A DNA stretch of 64,000 nucleotides from Trichobilharzia szidati. Lineage: Eukaryota > Platyhelminthes > Trematoda > Strigeidida > Schistosomatidae. Both the position numbers and the translations under genes were made by a program. The notes under the pieces were generated by a model. It saw only the letters and a list, made by a program, of their open reading frames with translations. It had not been told where the DNA came from and did not search any database. This document shows, one piece after another, positions 11,127-21,737 of the stretch (position 1 is the first letter of the stretch; every line of letters begins with the position of its first letter). The stretch spans positions 25,802,804 to 25,866,803 of the forward strand of contig OX235277.1 of NCBI GenBank assembly GCA_944472155.2, given 5' to 3'.

Positions 11127-12686
11127 TATTCGTATCTAGACTGTTGAAATACGTGTTTGAATTCATAGGAATTGGCTTATTAGTAGTTGTTACAGGATGC
11201 ACAGTTGATTGGTTGAGTGTCGACTGATTGACAAGTGGACGATAGATGACAGACAGCTGACTAGTATCTTCGTCATCCTCATCCTCATCATCATCATAGG
11301 TGAATGTGTTAAAATCATCACCTTCATTGGTCTTTTCATCATCATCATAGTTACTGGATATATCATCATCATCATCATCGCCCACTTCCATCTCATCGTC
11401 GATATCAGCATCGTCGTTGTCTATCTGTTTCGCATTACTCATACAACTTGTATCTTCATAACATTCAACTGAATTATTACTACAAGAAGGTGATTGAATG
11501 ATTATTTTCGGGATACGATTTTCTAATGAACACAGTGATGAATTAATGTCATGAGATGCTTGTTTGTTAAACAAGTCGCTGAAATTTATCTTATCAGTAG
11601 TAATTGACGTGAACTTCTCTTGTCCACCTTGCTCACTTTTCAAATTAAGATTAGCTGACGAAGGGATAGTTTTATGAAAAATTGACTCTTTATCAATTTC
11701 ATTAAGTTGTTTTATTAAATTCATTTTAAACAAATCATCTGCGTTTCTATGTTCAATAGTTTTCATTTCTTTATCTAAACTGACTGTAGTAAAAGATTCC
11801 TCCCTATCATCATCATCTTCGTTCTCATCGTGTGTGAGATTAGTTTTACTTGTCACTTCTTGTGTATCAGATCCTTCAGGATCGATTATATCAAAGTTTT
11901 TCGATAAAAATTGAGAATAATGGTCACCTGGTATAGATGAAGCATTGATATTCATACATTGATTCCATTTGGATAATTTCTGTCTGGGCACAACTTTAAT
12001 ACTTTTTAATTTCTCTTTACATTTATTTTTAATACATGTCAATTTATTCAGTTTTGAATACTTATCGTCAGTCGGCTGACAGTTCCCTGTCGAGTTGTCA
12101 ACACATTCACCAGTATCATCATCATCATCATCACCACTCTGGTCGCCGTTTTCGTCGTCTCTGTCAGCATATTCTTCAACTTTTTTATTGAATTCATTCA
12201 TATGTAAACTATCGCTAATCTTTGAAATGTTAAAATCTTTATGTATTTCATCTTTCTTTATTGATCTGTCTACTGCCTCGCATTTACTACGCTCTGATAG
12301 TGTGTTATTCAGCGTTACAGAATCACATTTATCTGATAGACTATCCTGTTGAATAACTTCGAATTTATTTTGTTCATCACAAATTTGTATATTGGATAAA
12401 TCCACATGACATAATTGTTTGTCGAGTGGATCATTTTCTCTGGCATTTTTATGCTGATCGTAAGTTTGTTTATTGAGACAAGTTTCAGCTTTATTATGCC
12501 TTCTGTCTGACTCGGCGATTCGATCAATAATTATTGATTGACTGTCACTATCAAGGCTGTTAACAATTATATTTGTCATATAATCTGCTTCAGGAGGTGA
12601 CAGAGTAGTGGACAGCCGATGAGTTGGTGTTAACTTTTCATTTGTACAATTGTCAATGTCTACATCAAGTGTATTATACTGTTTAT
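11127..12686 (-). CDS. ERICH3: ERICH3-like acidic exon, copy 2
   Basis: The acceptor ACTTAG/AT at 12688-12687 opens in the phase left by the previous exon (DSK plus D). The exon reads KQYNTLDVDIDNCTNEK, then LSPPEADYMTNIIVNSLDSD and the acidic body. Asp-rich runs lie in GAT repeats near 11354-11388 and 12112-12135. A TGA at 11103-11101 would end the frame, but a GTAATG donor at 11126 (phase 1) allows splicing to the exon at 10759. Vertebrate ERICH3 is likewise long, disordered and acidic downstream of its DUF4590 domain. Internal Met codons need not be starts, because exons join upstream in frame. Confidence 0.75.
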
Positions 12687-12899
12687 CTAAGTGTTGAATT
12701 AAAATGCATTTTTATAGAAAAGTAGGTTAAAAAGAAAAAGAATAATAAATGTACATTAAAATTTTTAAATTTTATGCTGCATAAAAAGCAATAACAAATA
12801 ATTTGTTTTATTGAAACATTTTTGTTTAAATGGCGTCAAGGTTAGACAAAAATCTGACCAATCAGAAAGCTTTAAAGCTGAGAAATTAAATGCAATAGA

Positions 12900-13200
12900 T
12901 TATGAGGATATTTAATCGAATTATAAATTTTCCCGTCGATTGATTGGACTGCAGTGCTTGGTCTCAGGTTGACATGTCGGCTTCTTGGGGAGATGCTTCG
13001 ACGATGTTTGGGCATGTAATTAGAAGTCAATTGGTGGATGCTGACTAGCAGTGGAACCAGTGCCCATAGTTTCAAACGCCTCGGTGGGAACATTATCACT
13101 CCCTGGGGAATGCAGGTACACCCAGCTGGCGGACTAGTCCCAAATAGGACGAAATGAGCGTTACCCTGGATTCCACTGCTAGTCACCATCCACCAGTTAG
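12900..13200 (+). repeat. SmAlpha-like SINE (family A)
   Basis: It has the family segments TTCCCGTCGATTGATTGG, GGTCTCAGGTTGACATGTC, GGTGGATGCTGACTAGCAGT and a hammerhead block at 13118-13173. There the core is GCGGACTAG, stem II (GTCC/GGAC) is kept, and GACGAAA is kept. The core has at least two substitutions, so it is probably inactive. Confidence 0.75.
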
Positions 13201-13294
13201 ATTATGAGGATATTTTATCAACAAATACTTTGTATTCTTGTATTTCTTTGAAAAACCCCTCTATCGAGATCATCACTGGACTGATCCAATTTCG

Positions 13295-13540
13295 ATTATG
13301 GATTGATGTCACTTTAGGGAGGACGGAAAATCAAGGAGTACTTCCTGTACGGCTGTTTCGTCTTAGTTTGAAACATTTTAGGAGTATGTACTTAATGGCG
13401 TTGAACTCCGGGACTCACAGTTACACGTCATGCTTTCAGGACCTCTTGAAAATTAATCTGATGCTCTCTAGTTTCCAGCTACAGGACGAATTCAGTTACT
13501 CGGAGTTCTAGTGAGAAGTCGTAAGTATTGAGGTTCGATG
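13295..13540. repeat. Decayed family B pair
   Basis: A minus-sense relic (GGATTGATGTCACTTTAGGG, GGAGTACTTCCTGTACGGC) is followed by a plus-sense head (TTGAAAATTAATCTGATGCT). Heavily mutated. Confidence 0.45.
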
Positions 13541-13574
13541 ATATCGCAAAAGCAGCTATTTAGCATCTCATTTG

Positions 13575-13805
13575 TGCGTCGATGGCACAGTGGTAGAATG
13601 CTCGCCAACCACGCATATGTCTAAGGGTTCGATCCCTGGCCACCGGCGCACTCGTTCATCCATCAATAAGACTGGTAATGAGAGAAGGTTGAACATGAAG
13701 CTAGCAACTCCATCCCGTAAAAATAATCACCACTGCTACTGAAACTTCAAGCCTCTAGCTTGAAGCTGCCCTATGTTCCACTGGAAATGTACAGGAATAA
13801 AATAA
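13575..13805 (+). repeat. Family C SINE (RTE-tailed)
   Basis: The head is GTGCGTCGATGGCACAGTGG with B box GGGTTCGATCCC. The body includes AAGGTTGAACATGAAGCTAG, and the tail is CCCTATGTTCCACTGG then AGGAATAAAATAATA. It lies in the intron between the exons at 13911 and 12686. Confidence 0.8.
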
Positions 13806-13910
13806 TAGTACCTCATTTCTAAGTATTAACCTACTTTATTTTACACATATAAGAGGATAAGACGATAGACATGGTGAGAGAGAGGGAAAGAGGATAGACC
13901 AACCAGTTAC

Positions 13911-14089
13911 CTTTAGAGTCGCCTTCATTGTCGTCTACATCACTCTCATTGTCTTCACCGTCTTCTTCTCTCTGTCCTTCTTTTTCACCACCTTCGAATC
14001 GTTTTTCTTCTTTATCTCGATGGATTGCAGACTTTTTAGCTAATTTCTTTGCTTTTAATTCTCGTTTCATTGCTTTAGCTGTCTGACAT
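13911..14089 (-). CDS. ERICH3: ERICH3-like exon: end of DUF4590 plus basic/acidic linker
   Basis: The acceptor CCCACAG at 14090 and donor AAAG/GTAACT at 13910 bound 178 coding bases plus one completing base. It starts C-Q-T-A-K right after the CYR of the previous exon, which matches the PCYKC end of the ERICH3 DUF4590 domain. It then becomes Lys-rich (MKRELKAKKLAKKSAIHRDK) and Glu/Asp-rich (EEDGEDNESDVDDNEGDS). It ends in phase 1, as required by the exon at 12686. A longer open frame reaching up to 14220 runs through the intron and is not coding. Confidence 0.8.
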
Positions 14090-14499
14090 CTGTGGGTGTT
14101 AAAATAAAGCCCCAAAACAGTTACGGAGAAATCTAAATAACTACAAACAGCATACATATAATGTGACTCATTATCTAAACTGTGGATCGGGGATTCAATA
14201 GAGGAATCGTTACCAGCCAATCAGGTGGTGGTGGGGATTCAATTTCTAGCCAAAAAAACTCGTAAACTTCGTCCAGTCTACTAGCCAATAAATAGTTAAC
14301 GCAAAAAGAGTGAAGATTTGACCTGAGACTAGCAACATCAACTCGTGAAAATCAAAAACATCACCGCCACCACTTTTGAAACTTTAAAAGTTTTGAAGCC
14401 GTGATAGTGCAATCAGAAAGCAACAAAAGGAAGGAAGAGAACTAACCTGATCACTCTACTTTCAGGCAGTGAGTGCTTACAGCTGGTGTACGACTGTTC

Positions 14500-14525
14500 T
14501 CCTATGCACACACACACACACCATT
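14500..14525. repeat. CA microsatellite
   Basis: A short (CA)n run lies in the intron. Bases 14100-14640 are otherwise featureless intronic DNA. Confidence 0.8.
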
Positions 14526-14639
14526 GTATATCGTATACATACATTTTTACAATTCAGTTGTCCACGATCACGAACATTAGTCGAACAAGGTCACTAAAGT
14601 CTGATGCAATATTATGCACTATCAATCAATGAAATCCCT

Positions 14640-15015
14640 TCAAACCATCACTTCATAATTAATCTGATGCGCACTGGCGACTGGTCCTGTGGTTCTGGTG
14701 AGAAGACGTAACTAGCAAAGTCCACCAAGAGGACAGTTACCCGCCCGTGACATTGGCTGGCGGTAGCTCTAGACACATATATATCACGAATTGGCAGGAG
14801 TTGGAGTTCATGGGCTATTCTCACTGAATCGGGCCCCAGTGGCTTAATGGTTTACGAGCTAGCTCACCTTACAATCGGAAGGCCCTGGGTTCGAACCCCT
14901 GTGGTGGATGAGTACTTTTGAAGAGTTTAAAAACTAGGAAAAAACGACTGTCCAGTACTCCCTGAAGGTTTTCCAATGGTTCTCTCACTGATGTCAGCTC
15001 ATGATCAGTCAAAAC
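14640..15015 (+). repeat. Family B repeat, near complete
   Basis: It runs from TAATTAATCTGATGCGCACT to AGGTTTTCCAATGGTTCTCT and GATGTCAGCTCATGATCAG. Box A (TGGCTTAATGG) and B box (GGGTTCGAACCCC) lie near 14840 and 14888. Confidence 0.75.
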
Positions 15016-15059
15016 ACGATAACTATTTACAGTGTTTAACAAAATAGACTAATAATAAA

Positions 15060-15605
15060 CAAAATAATATAATTTACAAAATACCTTATAATAATTGTGA
15101 GTTAGGTCAACTAACTACATCGGTGAAACTCGTAGATAGAGCATAGTCAGATTGTCGGAACATAAGAATTTAGTTAGGGCAAGAATCGTTGACCTCGAGA
15201 AGATAAGTAATTTAGAAAAACGTCAGTAATTGCACTGCATGCATTAACGCAAAAACACAATACGGTGCGTGGGAGACGGTTAAAATTCTAAGATGTAATA
15301 TAGGTAGTTAGAGAGAGGGATTGATTACTGAATCCTTGTTCATCGAGTGAATCTACACCCAACACGTGCAATAGGATGCAATGACTCATCATTCATACCG
15401 GAAATATGAAAAATACTACTACCAATCAAATCAAGCGATGGAAAATAATGGAATTATATAAACGAAGTTAGAAAGTTGTGTGAGTAGTGTCTGGATATGA
15501 TTATGAGCGGCGATAAATTGTGCTCGAAACGTCATCAGCAAATATTCCTCACTGTATATAACACTGTGCGACTTTATCAAAATAAATTTTACCCATAATG
15601 AAATT
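15060..15605 (+). mobile_element. Penelope-like element, 3' end only
   Basis: Relics of the GIY-YIG C-terminus (GATTGATTACTGAATCCTTG, then CACCCAACACGTGCAATAGG) precede the element end with TATGATTATGAGCGGCGATA and CTCGAAACGTCATCAGC at 15496-15538. The conserved terminal sequence ATCAAAATAAATTTTACCCA follows. It sits in the intron upstream of the exon at 14089. Confidence 0.65.
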
Positions 15606-15792
15606 AACCTCTTTAAAATTACTTCCGTTGACAGTGATTGGTACTAGTTGTTATCCACCGAATTACTTTATTTCAATTCTCAGACCCTCCCTCTTCAAGA
15701 CCTCCGCAATAATAGAAGCCGATATATTAATTAGATGCTAAACATTTTTTGCAGTTCAAACAATCAACGAGGAAATCAAAATTCTTACTTAC

Positions 15793-15979
15793 CTATAACA
15801 TGGAAATGATCCTTCCACTGTTAAATATACAAAATGCCCATTCCTCCCACCGATACGAACACCTTGTCTATGACGATATTCACAGCATGCACTAATTCTT
15901 GTATCTTGTGTACCATCCACATAGAATGTTAATGAAAACGGGAAGCCATAAGCTCGTCTCGATACGATTTGAAATATAT
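15793..15979 (-). CDS. ERICH3: ERICH3-like exon: core of DUF4590
   Basis: This is the diagnostic exon. The minus strand reads DIFQIVSRRAYGFPFSLTFY, then VDGTQDTRISACCEYRHRQG, then VRIGGRNGHFVYLTVEGSFP and CYR. The family pattern (FQFISKRHHGFPFSLTFFLN, a CCEYKHRKG block, then PCYKC) is matched residue by residue in the key blocks. The splice sites are TTTTAG/AT and ATAG/GTAAGT, phases 1 and 2, consistent with both neighbours. In vertebrates ERICH3 has been connected with cilia, and a ciliary role in a flatworm is only an inference. Confidence 0.88.
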
Positions 15980-16009
15980 CTAAAATGATGATAATAATGA
16001 TAATAGTAA

Positions 16010-16318
16010 TGTAACGACAGAAGAGATGGGCCAGGAAACAGATCGTTTATTGAGAAAATCAACAGATATTTATGTATATTATTATCAGCGTTATTGTTAG
16101 CAGAGAAACAGCGTCTTCTGATTGGTTGTTTTCTTGCTGAAGGTTATTCTGTCATCTCTTTGTGGCCGTTTCTTTGAAGGTCAGACCATATATCTGCGAA
16201 TCGTATCCGCCCACGCTAAGTCTGCTGTGATTGGTTGTTGAGTTTCTCAGGGCTAGGCTTTGTCATCGACGTAAATTTGCTGTCTACCAATTTTGGCTAA
16301 CAGACAGCTCTCACCACA
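16010..16318 (-). mobile_element. Solo LTR with 4-bp target duplication
   Basis: It begins TGTAACGACAGAAG and ends TCTCACCACA, with GTAA repeated directly outside both ends (16006-16009 and 16319-16322). Read on the minus strand it has TG...CA ends and an AATAAACGATCTGTTTCCTG poly(A) region near the 3' end, as an LTR should. The plus-strand ATATTTATGTATATT region holds the likely TATA. No internal retroviral-type coding lies next to it. Confidence 0.75.
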
Positions 16319-16534
16319 GTAATGCACAAAATTGGATTAGTATGAGAAACAATTAAAAATGAACAGTTTGTTCTGAGTTGGTAGTGGGTGACGAAAAGTT
16401 ATTTAAGGGAAATTTGAAGTTCAGATACAGTTAAACGCGTTTCATACAAATGCTTAATATATACACACCCACCCACGGTAATACAGTATTATTTTCAATA
16501 CAGCAGGAATTATAGTGTCATTCAAACCTACAAA

Positions 16535-17165
16535 CTCACTCAAGGACTGACTGACTGGTTTCAACATAGAACTTTGCGCTGATGTGCAGCAGTTCGAATG
16601 GCCACACTCCCTCCATGTAAGACACAAAGAAAGAGAAGAAAGTAAAAGTAAATTCAAAACAGAGACAGTAAACAGAGATAGGAGGCACAAAAAGAATAGT
16701 AATATCGAAGAACAATATAGTTTTATTGGGCATTATAGCTCACAATGAGTGCATGCACCTGCGCTAGCCATTAACAACGATTTTGAGCTAGCCATACCAC
16801 CAATTGTCTCCGGCTGTCGTTGGTGTTTACCTTACCGAGGATTCCAACCAGTCAGGAAGTGTACACCTTCCTACCTGGCTGGCTTAAACTAACTGTTGTG
16901 GATTTCATTGACTGATGAAGTCATGTTTTGGTATGACCGCCGCTAGCTCTCTTCCAGCTTGACCCTATGTCAGCTAAAATTGCCTGTTGTCGAGGAAGCA
17001 GATGACTAGGCATACATAACACATGTCCTAACCATCTCAGTCGATGTAACTTCACAGCCTCGACGATTGATTTCCCCTCCTTACCTAGCAGTCGACGTCT
17101 AGCCTCAGTATTGTTCAGCCTATTATACCACCGCATCACACGGGAGGTAGAACGCAGGCACCTAT
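16535..17165 (-). mobile_element. Second non-LTR LINE family, 3' end
   Basis: The minus strand reads RLNNTEARRRLLGKEGKSIV, then LHRLRWLGHVLCMPSHLLPR and ADIGSSWKRASGGHTKT, a typical LINE ORF2 C-terminal tail. The 3' end is GTTGAAACCAGTCAGTCAGT in minus-strand sense at 16545-16564. The RT is absent. Confidence 0.7.
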
Positions 17166-17233
17166 GATCAAAGACAGTTACTATTAGTACTGTTATTATT
17201 ATTACTAGTATTATAACTAAAACTATTACTTAC

Positions 17234-17450
17234 CGCCTGGTTGAAGTGAATCTTTAAAAACAGTCAGAGTTTTTCCACCATTCGGTTGTTGAATAACTGT
17301 TATAACACGTGATAAATATTGATTATCCTCCTTTGCTGAGCTGACTTTTCCTTTAGGAGTTTTCTGTTGATCATCAATTGTTGTTTGTTGTATTTTCGCC
17401 TCTTCTGTACGTGATATTCCAAGGTACATAAATTTAACAATACAAGAAGT
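17234..17450 (-). CDS. ERICH3: ERICH3-like exon: N-terminal part of DUF4590
   Basis: The acceptor CTTTTAG and donor GGCG/GTAAGT bound 217 bases, phase 0 in and phase 1 out. It reads TSCIVKFMYLGISRTEE, a low-complexity Gln/Lys linker, then RVITVIQQPNGGKTLTVFKD. In ERICH3 the domain begins with an ITMIYLGKNV-type strand and has an IKVYQQHCGGENLCVYKG block, which aligns well here. The in-frame ATG at 17429 is internal, and I do not take it as the start because the frame joins the exon at 21738. Confidence 0.82.
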
Positions 17451-17727
17451 CTAAAAGAGAAATAGACACTGTAGATTGTAAAACAATTGACTTATATTAT
17501 GATTGTGACTGAAAATTAAATAGAATTTATTATCAAATGTTTCGTACCGATTCGGGACTCATCAGTAATACCAAGATATAACTTTAGATCGAATTTGTGA
17601 TATGCAACTTACACAGTTAACAATTAACGAAGCAAGCATAAAGCTATATACCACTAACTGACTGATCGATTCTTATCAGCAGTTGAATACTACTCAAATA
17701 AAGCAACAGTAATACTTGTTAGCCACA

Positions 17728-17942
17728 GAGATCTGAACACAAGGCAACTGTTTACCTGGTTCGGTATCGAACGCGTCAGTAGTGTAACCCATCTGTCTCA
17801 GCTCAGACAGCCCATTTAGTTAGAATCACCCAAATTCTGGCTGGCTGGCTAGCTACTTGAGAGAGTTCGATCCCATTCCTTAAAACAACATGTTATTGAT
17901 TCATTTTAACAAAAAATGGTTTTGTTCTTTTAGAAAATAGTT
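17728..17942 (+). repeat. Direct repeat flanking the CR1-type element, copy 1
   Basis: It shares blocks with 20646-20855: TCTGAACACAAG, CTGTCTCAGCTCAGACAGCC against TTGTCTCAGCTAAGACAGCC, CATTCCTTAAAACAACATG, and TTTTGTTCTTT-AAAATAGTT at the end. No coding is visible. Confidence 0.6.
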
Positions 17943-17944
17943 GA

Positions 17945-19890
17945 TGAAATGTATAAAACTCAAAACAATATGTCCAATAAAGGTCGGAGAGGGACATCAT
18001 ATTTATATACCTTAAGAAGACTATGCAAACGAGTGGTGGTTTAACCCAACAATTTGTTTCTACTGGGCTACAGCAGTTCCGGCTGAAATACTGTGAAACC
18101 AGAAACCAGTGTAAAACTTTGATTCACCAGTCAAGGATAGCTTACGAAACCCAGTTAGTCAAAAGTTCACCAGGCTGCCCAAAAAGACTCTTCTCATATA
18201 TCAAGAGAACACCTCTTATACTTGAAGATGACCAGACAAACATGGCTGAGGATAACTTGACTAAGGCTGAGGCTTTGTCCAAGCACTTTAGTCAAATATT
18301 CTCTGGTAATATTGATACCAGCTTTGTAACTTTCCAGAAGGTAACTTGAAAATGGCACCCTTATACATTGGAAAGGATACTGTCCTAAAGTGGCTTCTAA
18401 GGCTCAATCCTGGTAAGTCCAGTGGCCCTGATGAACTCCACCCACGTATATTAACAGCATTGGCTGAAAACATAGCCGAGCCATTGTCGGTAATCTTTAA
18501 TATGTCTCCGGACCAGTCTAAATGTTCAAGAGACTGGAAAGATGCCATCATTAGTCCGGTCTTCAAAACCGGATCTAGAGACTTAGTTCAGAACTATCGT
18601 CCTGTTAGTTTGACCAGTATTGTTGTTAAACTACTAGAAAGAATAATTCGTGATGCCATCATTCACTTCATTGAAGAGAACAAACTTTTCGCTGTGGAAC
18701 AGCATGGTTTTAGAGCAGGTCATTCTTGCTTGACCAACCTTCTTTTGGCCAGAGAAAGTTGGGCAAGCTCAGCTGATGCTAATATACAGGTGGATGCCAT
18801 ATTCATCGACCTTAGCAAGGCGTTTGACAGGGTTTCTCATTCAGGTCTTCTAGTAAAGTTAAGTAGTCTGGGAATCAATAAAGTGGTTGCCGACTGGATT
18901 CAAGACTTTCTAAAGGACAGAAGACAAAGAGTACGAGTTAACGGGGTTTTATCAACATGGGAATCGGTTAAGAGTGGCGTTCCTCAGGGTACAATTCTAG
19001 GCCCACTTCTTTTCCTGATTTATGTTAATGAGATTCCATCGGTAGTTAGGTCATCCTGCTTACTGTTTGCTGATGACATCAAGATATGGAGGGCTTTACA
19101 CGATGACAGTGATCAACTTGCTTTGCAGGAAGATTTAAACTTGTTAAGTGATTGGTGTAAACACTGGGCCTTGGAGATTAACTTAAGCAAGAGTGTAGTT
19201 ATGCATGTATCTCATAGTCACGTGCACAATTACTCAATGAATGGCATTACTCTCCCAGTGGTCACTGAGTACAAGGACTTGGAAGTGGTTGTGCAGCATG
19301 ACTTGAAAACAGCAACAAACTATAGAGCTGCAGCCACTAAGGGTTTTCGAATATTATGGGCCATACGCAAGGCTTTTGCAAATTTTGACGCTGAAATATT
19401 TCGTATATTATATCCGACTTATATCAGACCTCATTTGGAATATGGCATCCAGGCAGCGAGCCTGTGTTTCAAATACGAAATAGACTTATTAGAAAGGGTG
19501 CAAAGAGTAGGAACTAAGCTAATAAAGGGTTTCTCAGCTCTCTCATATGAGGAGAGGTTAAGTCGACTGGGTTTATTTCCACTGTCATACAGACGACTTA
19601 GGGGTGACCTAATACTAACATACCGTATCCTAAGAAATGATTTTGGAGCTAATTTATCTGATTTATTTCTTCCTTCTAGCACCAACCAATTGCGAGGACA
19701 TCACCTCAAGGTTCAAAAACCACGGTCGAATCGTCTGCGTTTGGAGATCCGTTTTTCGCATCGGATTGTGAACCATTGGAACTCCCTACCGGAACACGTC
19801 GTATCAGCGCCATCCGTTGATTCATTCAAGGCGACATTGGACCTCCTGTGTGTAACAAATCGAAAGGATTAACGCAGGCATATAGCCTAC
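17945..19890 (+). mobile_element. CR1-type non-LTR retrotransposon, 5' truncated
   Basis: A 508-codon frame (18346-19872) carries a full RT: LNPGKSSGPDELHPRILTAL, NYRPVSLTSIVVKLLERIIR, HGFRAGHSCLTNLL, catalytic IFIDLSKAFDRVSH, GVPQGTILGPLLFLIYVNEI and LFADDIKIW with both Asp residues. It ends with the usual HWNSLPEHVVSAPSVDSFKA. The frame upstream (18023-18349, thumb-proximal linker ending FQKVT) is shifted, so one frameshift near 18346 breaks the ORF. The endonuclease is missing. The open RT suggests a fairly young copy. It is CR1/SR1-like by motif pattern. Confidence 0.82.
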
Positions 19891-20219
19891 TATCCTAAAT
19901 CAATTGTAAACTGTAAACTTGAGATGTTCATACACACACGAAGTAATAATCGATTCCTCCTTCAGCTTCTCCAAAGTTTTTGACAATTCATTCTCAATTC
20001 CTTCCGTTCTATCGTTCTGATCGGTTGATCTTAAAAAAATTTCCCCCATCACAAAGAATGCTACATAATTCATTGATGTAATCCTCAAGATTGACTTCAT
20101 CTCAATGCTGCTCAAGGAAGTGGGGACGCAGCTTACTGGACACAAAAGTAAGAAGACGAGTAGACTCTGGCTGAGACCACTATCTCGTACAAAGAACACT
20201 CCTAATCAAATTTTAAAAA

Positions 20220-20640
20220 AACTTTCAAAGAAACTCGAGCTGCAGATAAACTGTAAGTCAAGTTCAATACTCAAAAACTGAAGGAACAGGAAACAAAGAA
20301 TATCTTCACTGCAATCATAAGGAAAAAGGCGGAGACACAAATAAACACCAGCGAAGAGACCAGTGTTGAAAAGCAGTGTAGAGTCACACCGGTATAGAAG
20401 TTCTAGGCAAAAAGAAGAGACAGGGCAAACAATGGCTCACTACGGACACGTAGAGACTAATAGAAGAGTGAAGGATGGTGCCACAAAAGATTATCCAGTG
20501 CTGTCAGTGGCGGTCGATTTACAAGTCTTTTGAAGTGTTCAGCCCATTGTTTCCTTTTCTCCACCTCTTTGGTAATTGAATTTCCATTGTCATCCTTCAC
20601 TGGCTTAATTAGTGTTCAACTTTTCCCCGATAGGAACCTA
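20220..20640. mobile_element. RTE LINE fragments, plus then minus
   Basis: The plus strand at 20395-20480 resembles the RTE linker (AGACAGGGCAAACAATGGCT, CACGTAGAGACTAATAGAAG). The minus strand at 20500-20630 reads LIKPVKDDNGNSITKEVEKR then WAEHFKRLVNR. Both are dead fragments in opposite orientation. Bases 19891-20219 show nothing I can classify. Confidence 0.5.
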
Positions 20641-20645
20641 GTTAT

Positions 20646-20855
20646 TTGGTCTGAACACAAGAAGACTGTTAGCCTGTTTCGGTATTGAACCTGTCAATTG
20701 TTTAACCTATTTGTCTCAGCTAAGACAGCCTATTTATCTTGAAATCATCCGAATTCCAGCTGGCAACCTGAGCCAATTTGATTGCATTCCTTAAAATAAC
20801 ATGTTATCGATTTATTTTTAATAATAAATAAAGTTTTGTTCTTTAAAAAATAGTT
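20646..20855 (+). repeat. Direct repeat flanking the CR1-type element, copy 2
   Basis: Partner of 17728-17942. Its right end reads TTTTGTTCTTTAAAAAATAG. Confidence 0.6.
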
Positions 20856-20904
20856 CAGGTTTCTCCTTGAGGATTGCTAAGGCTTCAGTTGCATGAAGAA
20901 GATT

Positions 20905-21140
20905 TAGGCGTCGGTGGCATAGCGGTCAGGACGCTCGCTGACCATGCACATGGTCCGGGGTTCGATCCCCGGCCGACAAGGCACTCCTTTACCTCGCTAA
21001 GCCAGAAATAATGCTTGTGAAGAGGAAAGGTTGGGCATGAGACTAGCAACCCCATCCTGTAAAATAAACACTGTTACAGAAACTTCAAGCCACTAGCTTG
21101 AAGCCCTATGTTCCACTGGGGAACATGAAGAAAAAAAAAT
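20905..21140 (+). repeat. Family C SINE (RTE-tailed)
   Basis: The head is GGCGTCGGTGGCATAGCGGT with B box GGGGTTCGATCCCC. The body includes ACTCCTTTACCTCGCTAAGC and GGTTGGGCATGAGACTAGC. The tail GAAGCCCTATGTTCCACTGG ends in an A-rich run. It is one of the cleanest copies here. Confidence 0.85.
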
Positions 21141-21289
21141 ACCATTAATTCGAACCCCAACAGAACAATAGATAAGTATACACTGTGATAGTAGAATGTT
21201 ACGTAAGGAACCAAAGTCGATCTTTGAGGCTGTGAAGCCTGATCGATGCGTCGCAAACACAAAGTCATTGTCATTGACTAATGTTAAAT

Positions 21290-21570
21290 GAAACAGGATT
21301 AGTGGGGAAGAGAGTGGCGTTTGATCAAATCAAAACATGTTACCAGTCCATGTAGTTGTTGACCGCCGGTTTGAGCCCTCCCTGTAAGGAGCTGTCGACT
21401 AACTGGTCATGATCCGATAATGCTTCAATGAATGGATGCTCACCGACCAAGCGCACTATCAAGGACTGAATTCTCGTTCAAAACACAGTTTGGAGAAGGG
21501 AAACCGTTGCGTGTCAAGGCACCCTATGTTATTCCACTAGGAACGCAACGGAATAGCAAGAAAAATGGAC
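21290..21570 (+). repeat. Decayed LINE and SINE C pieces
   Basis: A short relic of the second LINE family (GATCAAATCAAAACATGTTA, CCAGTCCATGTAGTTGTTGA) is followed by a degraded SINE C tail (CCCTATGTTATTCCACTAGG). Neither is intact. Confidence 0.4.
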
Positions 21571-21737
21571 AAAACCAATTAGATTACCAAGCTAAATAAC
21601 ACTCCATCGAACACAAACACATATCAACTCAAAAAAAATAGAAAAAAACTTCAGGAAAACAATTATTCAACAAATAACACAAAATGGCAGTAACACCAAA
21701 CATCAAACTGGAACAGAAACCTTTATCAACAACATAC

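Larger units (their letters stand above)
9908..12567 (-). repeat. Inverted duplication, arm 2
   Basis: The minus strand here parallels 1-2831 on the plus strand: acidic exon, intron, exon B, partial SINE A, then family B. It lacks about 150 bp of the SINE A (equivalent to about 2245-2385) and one codon in exon B. The spacer between the arms (2832-9907) is repeats plus a gap. Confidence 0.85.

Noticed and set aside
13831..14220. A complete 129-residue gene
   Set aside because: Only 13911-14089 is supported as an exon; the rest is intron read-through.
20905..20990. A possible tRNA gene from A and B boxes in family C (also 30458, 14840, 3918)
   Set aside because: The stems do not form a regular cloverleaf with a clear anticodon loop, and the sequences recur with SINE bodies.
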